This document shows, piece by piece, positions 28,915 to 39,066 of a stretch of 64,000 bases of DNA. The first letter of the stretch is position 1. Each line of letters begins with the position of its first letter. Source of the DNA: Sphingobacteriales bacterium (GTDB taxonomy: Bacteria > Bacteroidota > Bacteroidia > Chitinophagales > Chitinophagaceae); NCBI GenBank assembly GCA_016708305.1, contig JADJGB010000008.1, positions 434,001 through 498,000 of the forward strand. Direction: 5' to 3'. The notes under the pieces were generated by a model. That model was not told the DNA's origin. It saw only the letters and a list, made by a program, of their open reading frames with translations, and made no database searches. The position numbers and the translations under genes were made by a program.

Positions 28915-29184
28915 ATGAATGGAGTAGATATTTTAGGATATAGCGCCGGCTTTATTACCACACTTACTTTTTTGCCACAGGTTATAAAAACCTACAAAGA
29001 AAAATCAGCCCGGGATATATCTTTAAACATGTTTTTGATAGCGGCCATCAATGAGGTAATGTGGATTGTGTATGGTTTTCTGAAAAGTGATATGGTAATT
29101 GTTTTAACAAATGTGGTAGTTTTGGGAATGTCGTTAACCATGATATTCTTTAAGCTGAACTATTCAAGAAATATGAATTCCTGA
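28915..29184 (+). CDS. SemiSWEET sugar transporter (PQ-loop)
   Basis: 89 residues, three hydrophobic helices (about 5-24, 38-58, 62-82). TLTFLPQVIKTYKEKSARDIS contains the Pro-Gln of the PQ loop; an Asn/Trp pair in the second helix (NEVMWIVYG) fits SemiSWEETs, which dimerise to make a sugar-flipping channel. It stands 80 bp upstream of the sigma factor of a polysaccharide locus on the same strand, which is suggestive but not proof of shared function. Confidence 0.85.
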   Translation: MNGVDILGYSAGFITTLTFLPQVIKTYKEKSARDISLNMFLIAAINEVMWIVYGFLKSDMVIVLTNVVVLGMSLTMIFFKLNYSRNMNS

Positions 29185-29249
29185 TTATCAATTGATTAGA
29201 CTATTTCCTTTTTAGAATCATTTTCATTTAACAATTCTTTATCATTACA

Positions 29250-29257
29250 TATCTTTG
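29250..29257 (+). promoter_or_regulatory. -7 box next to the ECF sigma start
   Basis: TATCTTTG matches TAnnTTTG and ends 6 bases before the ATG at 29264, so the transcript would begin close to or at the start codon. No convincing -33 TTG at 17-23 bases was found. Confidence 0.5.
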
Positions 29258-29263
29258 CGGTCA

Positions 29264-29851
29264 ATGGATGATAAGGAATTAGAATATCTGATACATTCTA
29301 TTGTAGAAAAAGAAGATAAGCCTGCTTTTGAGAAATTGTTCAGGCATTATTTCACCCAACTTGTCAATTACACTCACTCCATTATCGGACAAAAAGAAAC
29401 TTCTGAAGATATTGTGTGCGATTTGTTTGTCAATTTATGGCACAACCGAAAAACGTTACATACCATCAATAAACTGTCTTATTACCTCTATGCAGCCGCC
29501 AAAAACAGAGCTATTAACCATCTCACCCGAAATAAAACCGTAAACTATGTGAACCTCGATAAAATTGGCGAAGAGATACTTATCAGCCGGCAAAACCCTG
29601 AAAATCAGTTTTCAGGCAAGCAGGAATTAAAAATCATAATGGATGCCATACAACAACTGCCCTTGAAATGCCAATTAATCTTCAGGCTTATTAAGGAAGA
29701 GGGAATGAGCTATAGAGAGGTGGCCGATGTGATGGGATTATCTGTAAAAACTATTGAAAACCAGATGAATATTGCTTTCAAAAGGGTAATGGAAACAGCA
29801 AAAAAGAACGGTTTGCTAAAAAGAGATAAGGGCAATAAACGATTTTCATAA
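29264..29851 (+). CDS. ECF-type RNA polymerase sigma factor
   Basis: About 195 residues. Region 2 is at about 20-90 (FEKLFRHYFTQLVNYTHSII, DLFVNLWHNRKTL), region 4 at about 130-180 (LPLKCQLIFRLIKEEGMSY, VADVMGLSVKTIENQMNIAF). An upstream TTG in the -7 box is possible but ATG 29264 is preferred. It is followed by FecR and SusC/SusD, the standard order of a Bacteroidota sigma/anti-sigma-controlled polysaccharide locus. It probably drives susC transcription when the receptor signals. Confidence 0.93.
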   Translation: MDDKELEYLIHSIVEKEDKPAFEKLFRHYFTQLVNYTHSIIGQKETSEDIVCDLFVNLWHNRKTLHTINKLSYYLYAAAKNRAINHLTRNKTVNYVNLDKIGEEILISRQNPENQFSGKQELKIIMDAIQQLPLKCQLIFRLIKEEGMSYREVADVMGLSVKTIENQMNIAFKRVMETAKKNGLLKRDKGNKRFS

Positions 29852-29921
29852 ATTTTCCCAATTTTCTTTGGGGGTAGTAATTAAGTTCTGTGTCTTGCAC
29901 GTATAAAGAAGTCCATAATAA

Positions 29922-30992
29922 ATGCAGGAAAACAGATTTATAGAATTGCTTGCTAAAAAGAAATCCAAAGAGATGTCTTTATTAGAGCTGCGGGAACTAT
30001 CACAAATTATCGATAGCAACCCCGAGTTTGCTGCATTTGCCCAATCAATAGAAGAACTTTACAAAACAAATTTGTTTGGCAGCGACCAACAACATGAACA
30101 AAAGTATATTGATGGCCACTGGCAAAGGTTTCTAAACAAAATTGAAACCCCTGTAACCAACAATTTTTCTCTAAACAAGTCAAAAAAAATTTACTCAATT
30201 ATAAAATTTTCGGCAATAGCTGCTTCGGTTATCCTGATAGTAGGCGCTGCTTTTTTCTATAATTATACGGAAACTAAGAAAAAAGATTTTTCCAAACAGA
30301 TTGTTTCCACCACTACCAATAGAGGCTCCAAAACCAAAATTGTATTGCCCGATAGCAGTATTGTAATGTTGAATGCAGACAGCAAATTGAGCTATGGACC
30401 AGATTTTAATATAAAAAATAGAAATGTGCAGCTTATGGGCGAGGCTTTTTTTGAAGTAAAGCATAATGTCAGTCTTCCTTTTGTCATTCATACAGATAAA
30501 GCGGATATTAAGGTACTAGGGACTGTTTTCAATGTACGCTACTATCCCGAAGAAAGCATATTTGAAACCACGCTGATAAAGGGAAGGGTAGAGGTGATAC
30601 CCGCAGAAAAAACGGCTAAGAAGGTGATTTTAAAACCAATGGAAAAATATACGATTACTAAAATTGATAAAATTGATAATCAAGTATTTAGAGAGGAAAT
30701 AAAAGTGCCTAAATTAGATCTGACTCAGGTAATAGCCATCCATGACAGCATTATAGCAGAAACAGCATGGACACAAAACCATTTGAGTTTTGTAAATAAG
30801 TCATTAGTAGAAATAGCTGCCGAATTAGAAAGGCAATTCAATATTCAGGTTGTTTTTAAAACAAATCAATCAAAAAGTTTTCATTACACTGTGTATTTAG
30901 ATAATTACAGCCTGGATGAGGCATTGAACGCATTGCAGAAACTTAAAAAGTTTGACTATTCCTTAAACAATAACATATTAATAATTGACTAA
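29922..30992 (+). CDS. FecR-family anti-sigma factor
   Basis: 356 residues. A cytoplasmic N-terminus of about 85 residues would hold the sigma factor; one transmembrane helix (about 90-112, IIKFSAIAASVILIVGAAFF); periplasmic FecR domain (IVLPDSSIVMLNADSKLSYG, VLGTVFNVRYY) and a C-terminal DUF4974 domain (FHYTVYLDNYSLDEALNALQ). The latter resembles the secretin/TonB short N-terminal domain and contacts SusC's STN domain. It starts 70 bp after the sigma factor gene. Confidence 0.93.
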   Translation: MQENRFIELLAKKKSKEMSLLELRELSQIIDSNPEFAAFAQSIEELYKTNLFGSDQQHEQKYIDGHWQRFLNKIETPVTNNFSLNKSKKIYSIIKFSAIAASVILIVGAAFFYNYTETKKKDFSKQIVSTTTNRGSKTKIVLPDSSIVMLNADSKLSYGPDFNIKNRNVQLMGEAFFEVKHNVSLPFVIHTDKADIKVLGTVFNVRYYPEESIFETTLIKGRVEVIPAEKTAKKVILKPMEKYTITKIDKIDNQVFREEIKVPKLDLTQVIAIHDSIIAETAWTQNHLSFVNKSLVEIAAELERQFNIQVVFKTNQSKSFHYTVYLDNYSLDEALNALQKLKKFDYSLNNNILIID

Positions 30993-31151
30993 TATTTTTT
31001 CATCAGTTTAAACCCCTTTTTATCAAATGATTACATAAAACATTAAAAAAAAGGGAGAATGCGGCAACATCCTCCCAAAGGACCAAAAACAACATCAGTG
31101 AAAAATTAAGCAATTGCTGATGTTCATTTATTAATCGCTTAAAACAAAAAT

Positions 31152-34100
31152 ATGAAAAAGGAAGGTTATGGAGGCGTATCGGCAAATATGTTTTCCATCA
31201 AAAAAACGATTCTATTTATGAAAATTTCGGCCATTTTCTTATTACTTGCCATGCAGGTTTCAGCTACAAATTATGCGCAGGGGAAAATCAACCTGAATGC
31301 AAAAGACATTTCGTTATCCGATGTGCTTAATTCCATTGAAAAGCAGACTTCTTACCGTTTTAACTACAGTAATGACGTATTGCCCGGCAATAAACTGATT
31401 TCGGTAAATGTAGTTAATGCAGATATAAAGACAGTATTAAGCAGAATTCTGGAAGGACTTCCGGTAAAATGGTCTATTGAGAAGAAAAATAATATTTTTC
31501 TTAATTATTCTACGGAAATTATTGCGGCAAAAGCCATTACGGGAACCGTAATGAACGATAAAGGAGAACCTTTAGCAAATGCATCGGTAATTGTAAAAGG
31601 CACATCTGCCGGAACCGTAACAAAAGAAGATGGAAGTTTTACCATTAATGCCAATGTGGGAGATGTATTAGTTTTCTCGGCAGTTGGTTATAATGCACAA
31701 GCGTTAAAAGTTGGTAATCAGAATGAAATAATAGTAACCTTAGCTGCTATTGCCAGCAGTATGGATGAAGTGGTGGTGGTTGGTTATGGAACACAGAAGA
31801 AAAAAGACATTACCGGATCTGTGGCTGTAATAGAAATGACCGATGCCAAAAAACTATCCACTAATGATGTGGGCAATATGCTTCAGGGTAGAATAGCTGG
31901 AGTGTTCGTAACAAGTGATGGGCAGCCTGGCGCTTTCCCTCAGGTAAAGCTGCGTGGTGTTTCTACTTTTGGCAATTCAGATCCTTTGTATGTGGTTGAT
32001 GGGATTCCGTTAAGTGGGGTACCCCGGGAATTAAACCCTAATGATATACAGTCTATGCAGGTTTTGAAAGATGCATCTGCCGGTGCGGTTTATGGTTCTC
32101 GTGCCGCTAATGGGGTCATTATCATCACTACCAAACAAGGCCGCAGAAATGTACCACTAAAAGTGGAGTACAGCGCATATTATGGAACGGATAAAGTATG
32201 GCAAATAATACCGGTTACCAATGCTCATAATTATCAGGTATTGAATAATGAAGCCCGGTTCAACTCTAACAAAACACTGGCTCCGGGCAATGATCCTAAC
32301 TCTTCCCGCTTCATTACTAATATCAATACCGATTGGCAAAACGCAGGCTTAAAAAATGGCACCCGCCAAAATCATAATCTTAACCTTAGCGGCGGTGGCG
32401 AACATAATACTTATAATGTCTCTTTGGATATGTTCGATAACAAAGGAACATTTGTAGGTAATGGTCCGGATTACAGGCGTTATACAGGGCGCATCAATAC
32501 AACGCAGGAGAGAGGGCGGTTTAAGTTTGGGCAAACCGTTTCTTATGCCCACTCCAAGGAAAATGCATTGGTTACCGGAGATGGTATTTTGGCCGGAGGC
32601 AGGCCTCCGCTGATCAACGATCTGGTCTTTGCCATTCCTACTATGCCGCTATACGATTCTGCCCGTTTGGGAGGTTTTGGTGGTACTGCCAGCGATCTGC
32701 AGGATGCCATTTCTCTTAATGGCGTAGGCTTTAATAGTTTAATAAAAAACAACACTACCGTTGGTCGGTTCATTACCAATCTTTGGTCTGAGGTGAATCT
32801 GTTTAAAAACGACAAGCATTCGCTGAAGTATAGATTAAATCTGGGTTATGATGTAAATGAAATTCGTGATCTTTCTTTCACGCCCAAGTTTAATTTAGGA
32901 TACTTTTTCATTAATAGTATCAACCGGGTAACTGATAATCATCGTAAGTTCGAAAATCAACTGATAGAAAACACACTGAACTACGATCTTACGGTCAATA
33001 GCCATAATCTTTCTTTTTTGTTGGGACAGATGTATCAAAAAAATTCTTACTGGCTAACCCAAGCTACCGGACAAGGGTTTCAGGATGAGAATTTTGCTTC
33101 CTTAAAAAATGCACAGCAAACCAATGCCAATAGTTGGGAAGAACATAGTGCATTAGCATCCTATCTGGGAAGAATTAATTATAACTATGCCGATCGGTAT
33201 TTACTTACTGCCACACTTCGTCGTGATGCTTCTTCCAGATTTGCACCTCAATACAGAGTAGGATATTTTCCTGCATTTGCAGCGGGCTGGAGATTATCCA
33301 ACGAAAGCTTTTTCCCCCAAACCAATGGTGTTATTTCTGATCTGAAATTACGGGCAAGCTGGGGTAAGTTAGGAAATGAAAACATAGGCAACTACTTATA
33401 TCAGGCAGTTATCAACCCCTCTGTTGTTTATACATTCAATGATGGCCAGCGTGTTCTGGGCGGTATTCAAACAAGTGTGGTTACAACCAATCTAAAATGG
33501 GAAGAAAGAAATACTTCTAATATCGGATTGGATGCACAGTTGTTCAATCGTAAGTTCGATCTCTCTGTAGAATACTACAGTAGCGAAAGTCGTGATATTT
33601 TGGTACCCATTCCTATTCCACTTACGGTAGGATCTATCAATGCAGCACCGATCGTTAATGCCGGTTCTTTGCGCAACAACGGTCTGGAGTTTTCATTGGC
33701 ATATCATAAAACAAGAGGGGAATTTACTTTTGACATTGCCGGTAATTTCACTACAATAAATAATAAGGTTTTAAGTTTGGGTGGTGACGTAAAATCCAGG
33801 ATCGACGGTGCTTTCCGCACAGAAGTAGGAAAAGAAGTGGGGCGCCATTATGGCTTTATTGCAGAAGGAATCTTCAAAACGCAGGCAGAGGTGGATGCAC
33901 ATCCCCGGCAGTTTGATGGAGCCAGCGTTGGAGATGTTATTTACAAGGATATGAATGGTGATAAAGCTATTACCGATGCCGACAGAACCGATCTGGGTAG
34001 CGGATTGCCTAAGATTAACTATGGCTTTAATTTTAATGCAGCCTACAAAGGATTCGACTTTACACTATTTGCTTCAGGCATGGGTAAATATCTCATCAAT

Positions 34101-34499
34101 AGCCGTCTTTACAGGGATCTGATGCATAGTGGCGGAGATGCCAACTATCATCGGGATATGCTCAATCGCTACACATCGGTGAATACTGAAACTAATATTC
34201 CACGTCTTATATGGTCCGATCCTAACCGGAACTGGGAAAGCTCTAATAGGGAAGGCTGGTTGCAGGACGGAACATTCCTGCGTGTTAATACACTTTCTTT
34301 AGGATACACACTACCTAAGAACAGTATTCGCTATGTATCTAATCTTAGGGTTTATGTAACCTCACAGAATCTTTACACTTTCCAGAAGTATAAAGCATAC
34401 AACCCCGATTACGCTTATGGCGTATTTACCCCGGGCTTAGATAATGGCTCTTATCCTAAACCAAGAACTATTCTCTTTGGTGTTCAGGTTGGGTTCTAA
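31152..34499 (+). CDS. SusC/RagA-type TonB-dependent receptor with STN signalling domain
   Basis: 1115 residues, outer membrane. Signal region about 20-40 (ISAIFLLLAMQVSATNYAQ), STN domain about 45-115 (ISLSDVLNSIEKQTSYRFNY), carboxypeptidase-like domain about 130-200 (ITGTVMNDKGEPLANASVIV), then the plug (MDEVVVVGYGTQKKKDITGS; VKLRGVSTFGNSDPLYVVDG) and a 22-strand barrel ending RTILFGVQVGF. The STN domain implies signal transfer to the FecR/sigma pair just upstream. It imports oligosaccharides with its SusD partner. The 160-bp upstream gap should hold the ECF-dependent promoter. Confidence 0.96.
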   Translation: MKKEGYGGVSANMFSIKKTILFMKISAIFLLLAMQVSATNYAQGKINLNAKDISLSDVLNSIEKQTSYRFNYSNDVLPGNKLISVNVVNADIKTVLSRILEGLPVKWSIEKKNNIFLNYSTEIIAAKAITGTVMNDKGEPLANASVIVKGTSAGTVTKEDGSFTINANVGDVLVFSAVGYNAQALKVGNQNEIIVTLAAIASSMDEVVVVGYGTQKKKDITGSVAVIEMTDAKKLSTNDVGNMLQGRIAGVFVTSDGQPGAFPQVKLRGVSTFGNSDPLYVVDGIPLSGVPRELNPNDIQSMQVLKDASAGAVYGSRAANGVIIITTKQGRRNVPLKVEYSAYYGTDKVWQIIPVTNAHNYQVLNNEARFNSNKTLAPGNDPNSSRFITNINTDWQNAGLKNGTRQNHNLNLSGGGEHNTYNVSLDMFDNKGTFVGNGPDYRRYTGRINTTQERGRFKFGQTVSYAHSKENALVTGDGILAGGRPPLINDLVFAIPTMPLYDSARLGGFGGTASDLQDAISLNGVGFNSLIKNNTTVGRFITNLWSEVNLFKNDKHSLKYRLNLGYDVNEIRDLSFTPKFNLGYFFINSINRVTDNHRKFENQLIENTLNYDLTVNSHNLSFLLGQMYQKNSYWLTQATGQGFQDENFASLKNAQQTNANSWEEHSALASYLGRINYNYADRYLLTATLRRDASSRFAPQYRVGYFPAFAAGWRLSNESFFPQTNGVISDLKLRASWGKLGNENIGNYLYQAVINPSVVYTFNDGQRVLGGIQTSVVTTNLKWEERNTSNIGLDAQLFNRKFDLSVEYYSSESRDILVPIPIPLTVGSINAAPIVNAGSLRNNGLEFSLAYHKTRGEFTFDIAGNFTTINNKVLSLGGDVKSRIDGAFRTEVGKEVGRHYGFIAEGIFKTQAEVDAHPRQFDGASVGDVIYKDMNGDKAITDADRTDLGSGLPKINYGFNFNAAYKGFDFTLFASGMGKYLINSRLYRDLMHSGGDANYHRDMLNRYTSVNTETNIPRLIWSDPNRNWESSNREGWLQDGTFLRVNTLSLGYTLPKNSIRYVSNLRVYVTSQNLYTFQKYKAYNPDYAYGVFTPGLDNGSYPKPRTILFGVQVGF

Positions 34500-34515
34500 A
34501 TGTATTCATCAAAAA

Positions 34516-36099
34516 ATGTCAAAAAAAATGAAAAATTTATATTTAATAATTTGCTCCTTGTTGGTGCTTACTGCCTGCGACAAGAAGTTGGATTTGTACA
34601 ATCCCAACTACCCTACCTCTGAAACCTTCTGGAAAACGGCAGCTCAGGCGGATGCGGGTATTGTATCGGTGTATAATGCACTGGCATTAGAAGGTACTTA
34701 TACGCGTTCTTTCCCGGGATTACAGGATAGCCGTGGTGATGATGTACAAGGGAACAGCCCATGGAGTGATCTGGAACTTGTGGGTCGATTTACAATTCCC
34801 AGTAATTCGGCACCTGTAGAATGGATCTGGAGAGATCACTTTCTACTAGTGAATAGAGCCAATCAGGTGTTGAAATTTGTTCCAACAATAGCAGACGATC
34901 TGTTTCAGGCGGGGCATAAGAACAGAATTTTAGGACAAGCCTATTTTTTAAGAGCGCTGGCTTATTTTAATCTGATTAATGCTTTTCAAAAAGTCCCATT
35001 AATTACTGAGCCGCAAAGTACAGCCGATAAGTATTACCCTACAACTGCTACTCCCGAAGCTGTTTGGACACAGATTATCGACGACTTAAAGCAGGCAGAA
35101 AACTTGCTCCCTATTAGCTACGCAGGTGTTGTAGGGCCAGATGCTAATCAACGGGGAAGAGCTACAAAAGGCGCAGCAGCCGGGCTTTTGGCTAAGGCAT
35201 ATTTATACACAAAGAAGTATGCAGAAGCCGCCACGCAATTGGAAAAATTTGTAAAGCCAGGGGGTGTGTTAAACGGTGTATATTCTCTTATGCCTAACTA
35301 CCGTAGCAATTTTAATACAGTAAATGAAAACAACGAAGAGTCATTGTTTGAGGTTCAGTTTAGTGCTGATGGGGGTACCGATGGCAACTGGACGGGGGAA
35401 CCCAATGCCAACTGGAGACAGTTTTGCGCAGTGGCTGTAACCTATGCACCTCCCGGTGAAACTTGGGGCGGTTATAGCGATTATGAGCCTACAAGATCAT
35501 TATACAATACTTATAAAGGAGAAACTACAGTTTCGGGAAAGAGCGATCCGCGCCTGATGGCCAGTATATGTTCCTATGAGCCGGCAGATAATGCAACCAC
35601 AGTTTATGGTCTTGCTTGGCCCTATTCTAGCGCCAACCTTATTTATGTAAGAAAATATACCTACGATGGGCTAGGAATACATCAAAAGGAATCGTTTGAG
35701 GCGGGGGGTATTAATTACCGTGTATTACGCTATGCCGATATCTTACTCATGTATGCCGAAGCATTAAATGAGCAGAACAGAACATCAGAGGCATATCCAT
35801 TTATTCAGCAGGTAAGAACTCGTGTCGGACTAAAAGATCTGGCCACTACAAAGCCCGGAATGATACAGGCCGCAATGCGCGATCAAATTGCAAAAGAAAG
35901 ACTTTTAGAGTTCTCAATAGAAGGGCAACGCATCAATGATATCATTCGTTGGGGCTGGTTGTATGATGCTACCAAATTGGCACAGTTGAAACAAAACGAC
36001 AGCGACTTCAATAGCTGGATGCCTGGTAAAGAATACCTGCCAATACCCTTCAGTGAGCTGAACAATAACAAAAATCTTTCACCTAATAGTGCTAATTAA
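34516..36099 (+). CDS. SusD/RagB-family nutrient-binding lipoprotein
   Basis: About 527 residues from ATG 34516, 16 bp after susC; an ATG at 34528 is also possible. The lipoprotein signal ends at Cys in LLVLTACDKK. Helical TPR-like scaffold with RALAYFNLINAFQKVPL and the C-terminal SusD signature (YADILLMYAEALNEQNRTSE, QVRTRVGL, ERLLEFSIEGQRINDIIRWG). It forms the lid on SusC that captures glycans. An upstream ATG at 34444 lies in susC and gives no signal peptide. Confidence 0.95.
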   Translation: MSKKMKNLYLIICSLLVLTACDKKLDLYNPNYPTSETFWKTAAQADAGIVSVYNALALEGTYTRSFPGLQDSRGDDVQGNSPWSDLELVGRFTIPSNSAPVEWIWRDHFLLVNRANQVLKFVPTIADDLFQAGHKNRILGQAYFLRALAYFNLINAFQKVPLITEPQSTADKYYPTTATPEAVWTQIIDDLKQAENLLPISYAGVVGPDANQRGRATKGAAAGLLAKAYLYTKKYAEAATQLEKFVKPGGVLNGVYSLMPNYRSNFNTVNENNEESLFEVQFSADGGTDGNWTGEPNANWRQFCAVAVTYAPPGETWGGYSDYEPTRSLYNTYKGETTVSGKSDPRLMASICSYEPADNATTVYGLAWPYSSANLIYVRKYTYDGLGIHQKESFEAGGINYRVLRYADILLMYAEALNEQNRTSEAYPFIQQVRTRVGLKDLATTKPGMIQAAMRDQIAKERLLEFSIEGQRINDIIRWGWLYDATKLAQLKQNDSDFNSWMPGKEYLPIPFSELNNNKNLSPNSAN

Positions 36100-36217
36100 A
36101 AAGAGAACGTTTTGTCATGTTGTTGTGAGCATAAGAATAGTTTCCAGTATTTGATTTGCTTCATTTTTCAAAAGCGCAGTTGCGCTGTATAATATCGATC
36201 AAAAAACGAAAATTAAA

Positions 36218-37729
36218 ATGAAAAAAATATTTCTGCATATAATGATTGGATGTATAGTAGTTGTCGGTATATCGTCCTGTTCCAAAAACAGTTTCGATAG
36301 TCAGCCACTTACAGAAACCGATCCGGGGATTTTTGCCCCAAAACCTTTCAATATTAATAATATCAACGACACTTATGGCAATATTGCCAGCTATGCCTTT
36401 ACAGCTCAGTGGGGATCCTACAATTTGCACGATCCATCCATAATGAAGGAGGGCGACTGGTACTATTGCTTTAGTACAGATGTTGCTTATGGTCAGCCTT
36501 TGAAGCCGGGCATTATGGTACGTCGTTCCAAAGATCTGGTAGATTGGGAATTTAGAGGCTGGGCTATTGGTGGCCTGCCACAGCAAGCAGTGAACTATAT
36601 TAAAAGTATAAACAGTACTTATATTGCCAACGATGGTATCTGGGCGCCTTATATTATGAAAGTGGGTAGTGAGTTTCGGCTTTATTACTCATTGGCATCT
36701 AACGGTTTTAGGGTAAGTGCCATCGGGTTGCTTACTGCTACTTCACTGGATGGCCCCTGGACAGAAAAGGGGCTGGCGGTAACCTCTAAAACAGTAGGCG
36801 CAGGTACCAATGCTATCGATCCCACCATAGTGGTTACACCCACCGGCGAGCAATATATGTATTATGGTTCTGCATGGGATGGATTGTTTGTGGTAAAGTT
36901 GAACCCCTCTACCGGACTGGCGCAAACCCCCGGCGATTTAGGCACACGCATTGTACGCCGTGGAAAAACTAACGGAGTGTATAATGGAAATCTGGAAGCA
37001 CCTGAAATTATATACAATGCCACTCAGAAGAAATATTACCTATTTGTTTCTTATGACTGGATCGATACGAAATATAATGTTCGGGTATTTAGGGCCGACA
37101 ATCCCACGGGTCCTTTTGTAGATTGGAATGGTGAAAATGCAGACGTGCAATCCGACCATGCGGATCAGATTGTATTAGGACCTTATGCTTTTAAAGGACA
37201 TGCAGGCTGGCAGGGAACAGGACACTGTACTGTGTTTAAGAATGAAAAGAATGAATACTTTATGGCTTCGCAAGGGCGCCCCGCCGTAGATAAGTTTTTT
37301 ATGGATATGCATGTGCGAAAAATGTTCTGGGCAGAAAATGGATGGCCTATGGTAAGCCCCGAGCGGTATGCCAATGTGCCTCAAACGCCCGTTACACGGG
37401 ATGAACTCGTTGGGGAGTATGAGCAAGTAATACATGGCTATGTACGTGTTCCCGGCTATGCTGACACACAAACTAATCCCAATATCAATTTTGCTCTTCC
37501 CAATAACCCCTTGCTTAATGCTAATGGAACCATCTTTGGCGATCCCAATAATACCTGGGTGTATGATCCAGCCACCTCAAGGCTCGAAATGCGTTGGGTA
37601 GGTGGTTTGTTTGTAGACAGGTTGCAGGTAGCTCGCGAAAGAGACTGGGAAAAGAAAAAGGAAACTACCATCATCATGACCGGATATAATGGCGGGGGAC
37701 TGGGATTATGGTTTAAAAAAGTGAAGTAA
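36218..37729 (+). CDS. GH43 lipoprotein, probable endo-arabinanase
   Basis: 503 residues with a lipoprotein signal (lipobox GISSC, Cys 21). Five-bladed propeller: catalytic base Asp in NLHDPSIMK (about 72), pKa-setting Asp in NAIDPTIVV, and catalytic acid Glu in NLEAPEIIY; the metal-associated His lies in GTGHCTVF. The overall layout resembles arabinan endo-1,5-alpha-L-arabinosidases with a C-terminal beta domain (about 390-503). Being a lipoprotein beside SusD, it probably cuts arabinan at the cell surface before import. Subfamily and substrate are inferred. Confidence 0.85.
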   Translation: MKKIFLHIMIGCIVVVGISSCSKNSFDSQPLTETDPGIFAPKPFNINNINDTYGNIASYAFTAQWGSYNLHDPSIMKEGDWYYCFSTDVAYGQPLKPGIMVRRSKDLVDWEFRGWAIGGLPQQAVNYIKSINSTYIANDGIWAPYIMKVGSEFRLYYSLASNGFRVSAIGLLTATSLDGPWTEKGLAVTSKTVGAGTNAIDPTIVVTPTGEQYMYYGSAWDGLFVVKLNPSTGLAQTPGDLGTRIVRRGKTNGVYNGNLEAPEIIYNATQKKYYLFVSYDWIDTKYNVRVFRADNPTGPFVDWNGENADVQSDHADQIVLGPYAFKGHAGWQGTGHCTVFKNEKNEYFMASQGRPAVDKFFMDMHVRKMFWAENGWPMVSPERYANVPQTPVTRDELVGEYEQVIHGYVRVPGYADTQTNPNINFALPNNPLLNANGTIFGDPNNTWVYDPATSRLEMRWVGGLFVDRLQVARERDWEKKKETTIIMTGYNGGGLGLWFKKVK

Positions 37730-37900
37730 TTGTAAAATTCAGGTACTTTATTAGGCCAATATAAAATAATTGTATATTTTACATGTAAATTGCCCTTTTT
37801 TTAAATAACTTCTTCCGGGAAATCCGGGTTGTAGCGATTAGTGGTTTGATAGAGGTGCGCCTTTTATCAACACATATTTTAAAATTGATAATTCTGCCAA

Positions 37901-38905
37901 ATGAAGATTAAAAGAATATCGAGTGGTTACTTATTGGGAATATTATTATGCTTTAGTCATGCAGGAACTGCATTGGCTCAACAGAATGATCCGCAGGTGT
38001 TGCCCTATTCATTTACCATTCAGGGAAATCCTATCATTGCTCATAAATACACTGGCGACCCGGCTGCGCTGGTATATAAAGATAAAGTATATCTATATGC
38101 AGGCCACGATCAGGCACCACCAAATCAAGAACGCTATGTGATGAATGAATGGCTGGTATTCTCTTCTTCCGATCTGGTTCACTGGACGGAGCATCCCGTA
38201 CCACTAAAACCAACTGATTTTATATGGGCTAGTGGAGATGCATGGGCATCGCAGGTTGTAGAAAGAAATGGCAAGTTCTATTGGTATGTAACGGCTTCTC
38301 ATGCTACTATTCACGGCAAAGCCATTGGTGTAGCAGTGGCAGATAATCCTTTAGGACCCTTTAAAGATGCGCGAGGTTCTGCAATTATTACCAATGATAT
38401 GACCACTCAATCTACAAAAATTTCATGGGACGATATCGATCCCACCGTATTTGTAGATGATGATGGGCAAGCTTATCTGATCTGGGGAAACACCCAGTGC
38501 TATTATGCAAAGTTGAAAGATAATATGATAGAGTTGGATGGTGATATTCAAATGATAGATTTGCCAAAGTTTACCGAAGCACCCTGGATTCATAAACGCA
38601 AAGGCTGGTACTATCTGTCTTATGCCAGTGAGTTTCCTGAAAAAATAAAATATGCGATGAGTAAAAGGATTCAAGGTCCCTGGCAACCAATGGGTATATT
38701 GAATGAGATTGCAGGGAACTCTAATACCAATCATCAGTCCATCATCAATTTTAAAGGGAAAGACTATTTTATATATCACAATGGAAGTATCAACAATGAT
38801 GGGGGCAGTTTTCGTCGATCGGTATGTATAGATCGATTATTCTACAACAAAGACGGTACTATGAAAAGAGTAGTAATGACCACAGAAGGGCTATTGGGAA
38901 AGTAA
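37901..38905 (+). CDS. GH43 family glycosidase, secreted (arabinofuranosidase/xylosidase-like)
   Basis: 334 residues with a type I signal peptide (LLGILLCFSHAGTALAQ). Catalytic pattern: Asp in YTGDPAALVYKDKVYLY, Asp in DDIDPTVFVDDDGQAYLIWG, Glu in FTEAPWIHKRKGWYY. It is a single-domain GH43 propeller of about 300 residues, typical of exo-acting enzymes on arabinose or xylose side chains. Probably periplasmic, finishing the oligosaccharides released by the upstream enzyme. It is the last gene of the locus; 161 bp of AT-rich DNA follow. Confidence 0.87.
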   Translation: MKIKRISSGYLLGILLCFSHAGTALAQQNDPQVLPYSFTIQGNPIIAHKYTGDPAALVYKDKVYLYAGHDQAPPNQERYVMNEWLVFSSSDLVHWTEHPVPLKPTDFIWASGDAWASQVVERNGKFYWYVTASHATIHGKAIGVAVADNPLGPFKDARGSAIITNDMTTQSTKISWDDIDPTVFVDDDGQAYLIWGNTQCYYAKLKDNMIELDGDIQMIDLPKFTEAPWIHKRKGWYYLSYASEFPEKIKYAMSKRIQGPWQPMGILNEIAGNSNTNHQSIINFKGKDYFIYHNGSINNDGGSFRRSVCIDRLFYNKDGTMKRVVMTTEGLLGK

Positions 38906-39066
38906 TCTTTTTCTGCTCATATTTTTGGCTTGTAGGAAACCAAAGTACAAAAATCAGTCGGTTTGTAGTGATTTTTTATATATTTTTCTGGAGGCATTGA
39001 AACTATATGAAATTGATAAACAGCATATTGTAAAGTGAAATAATAAATCTGACAATGCTGCAAGCA

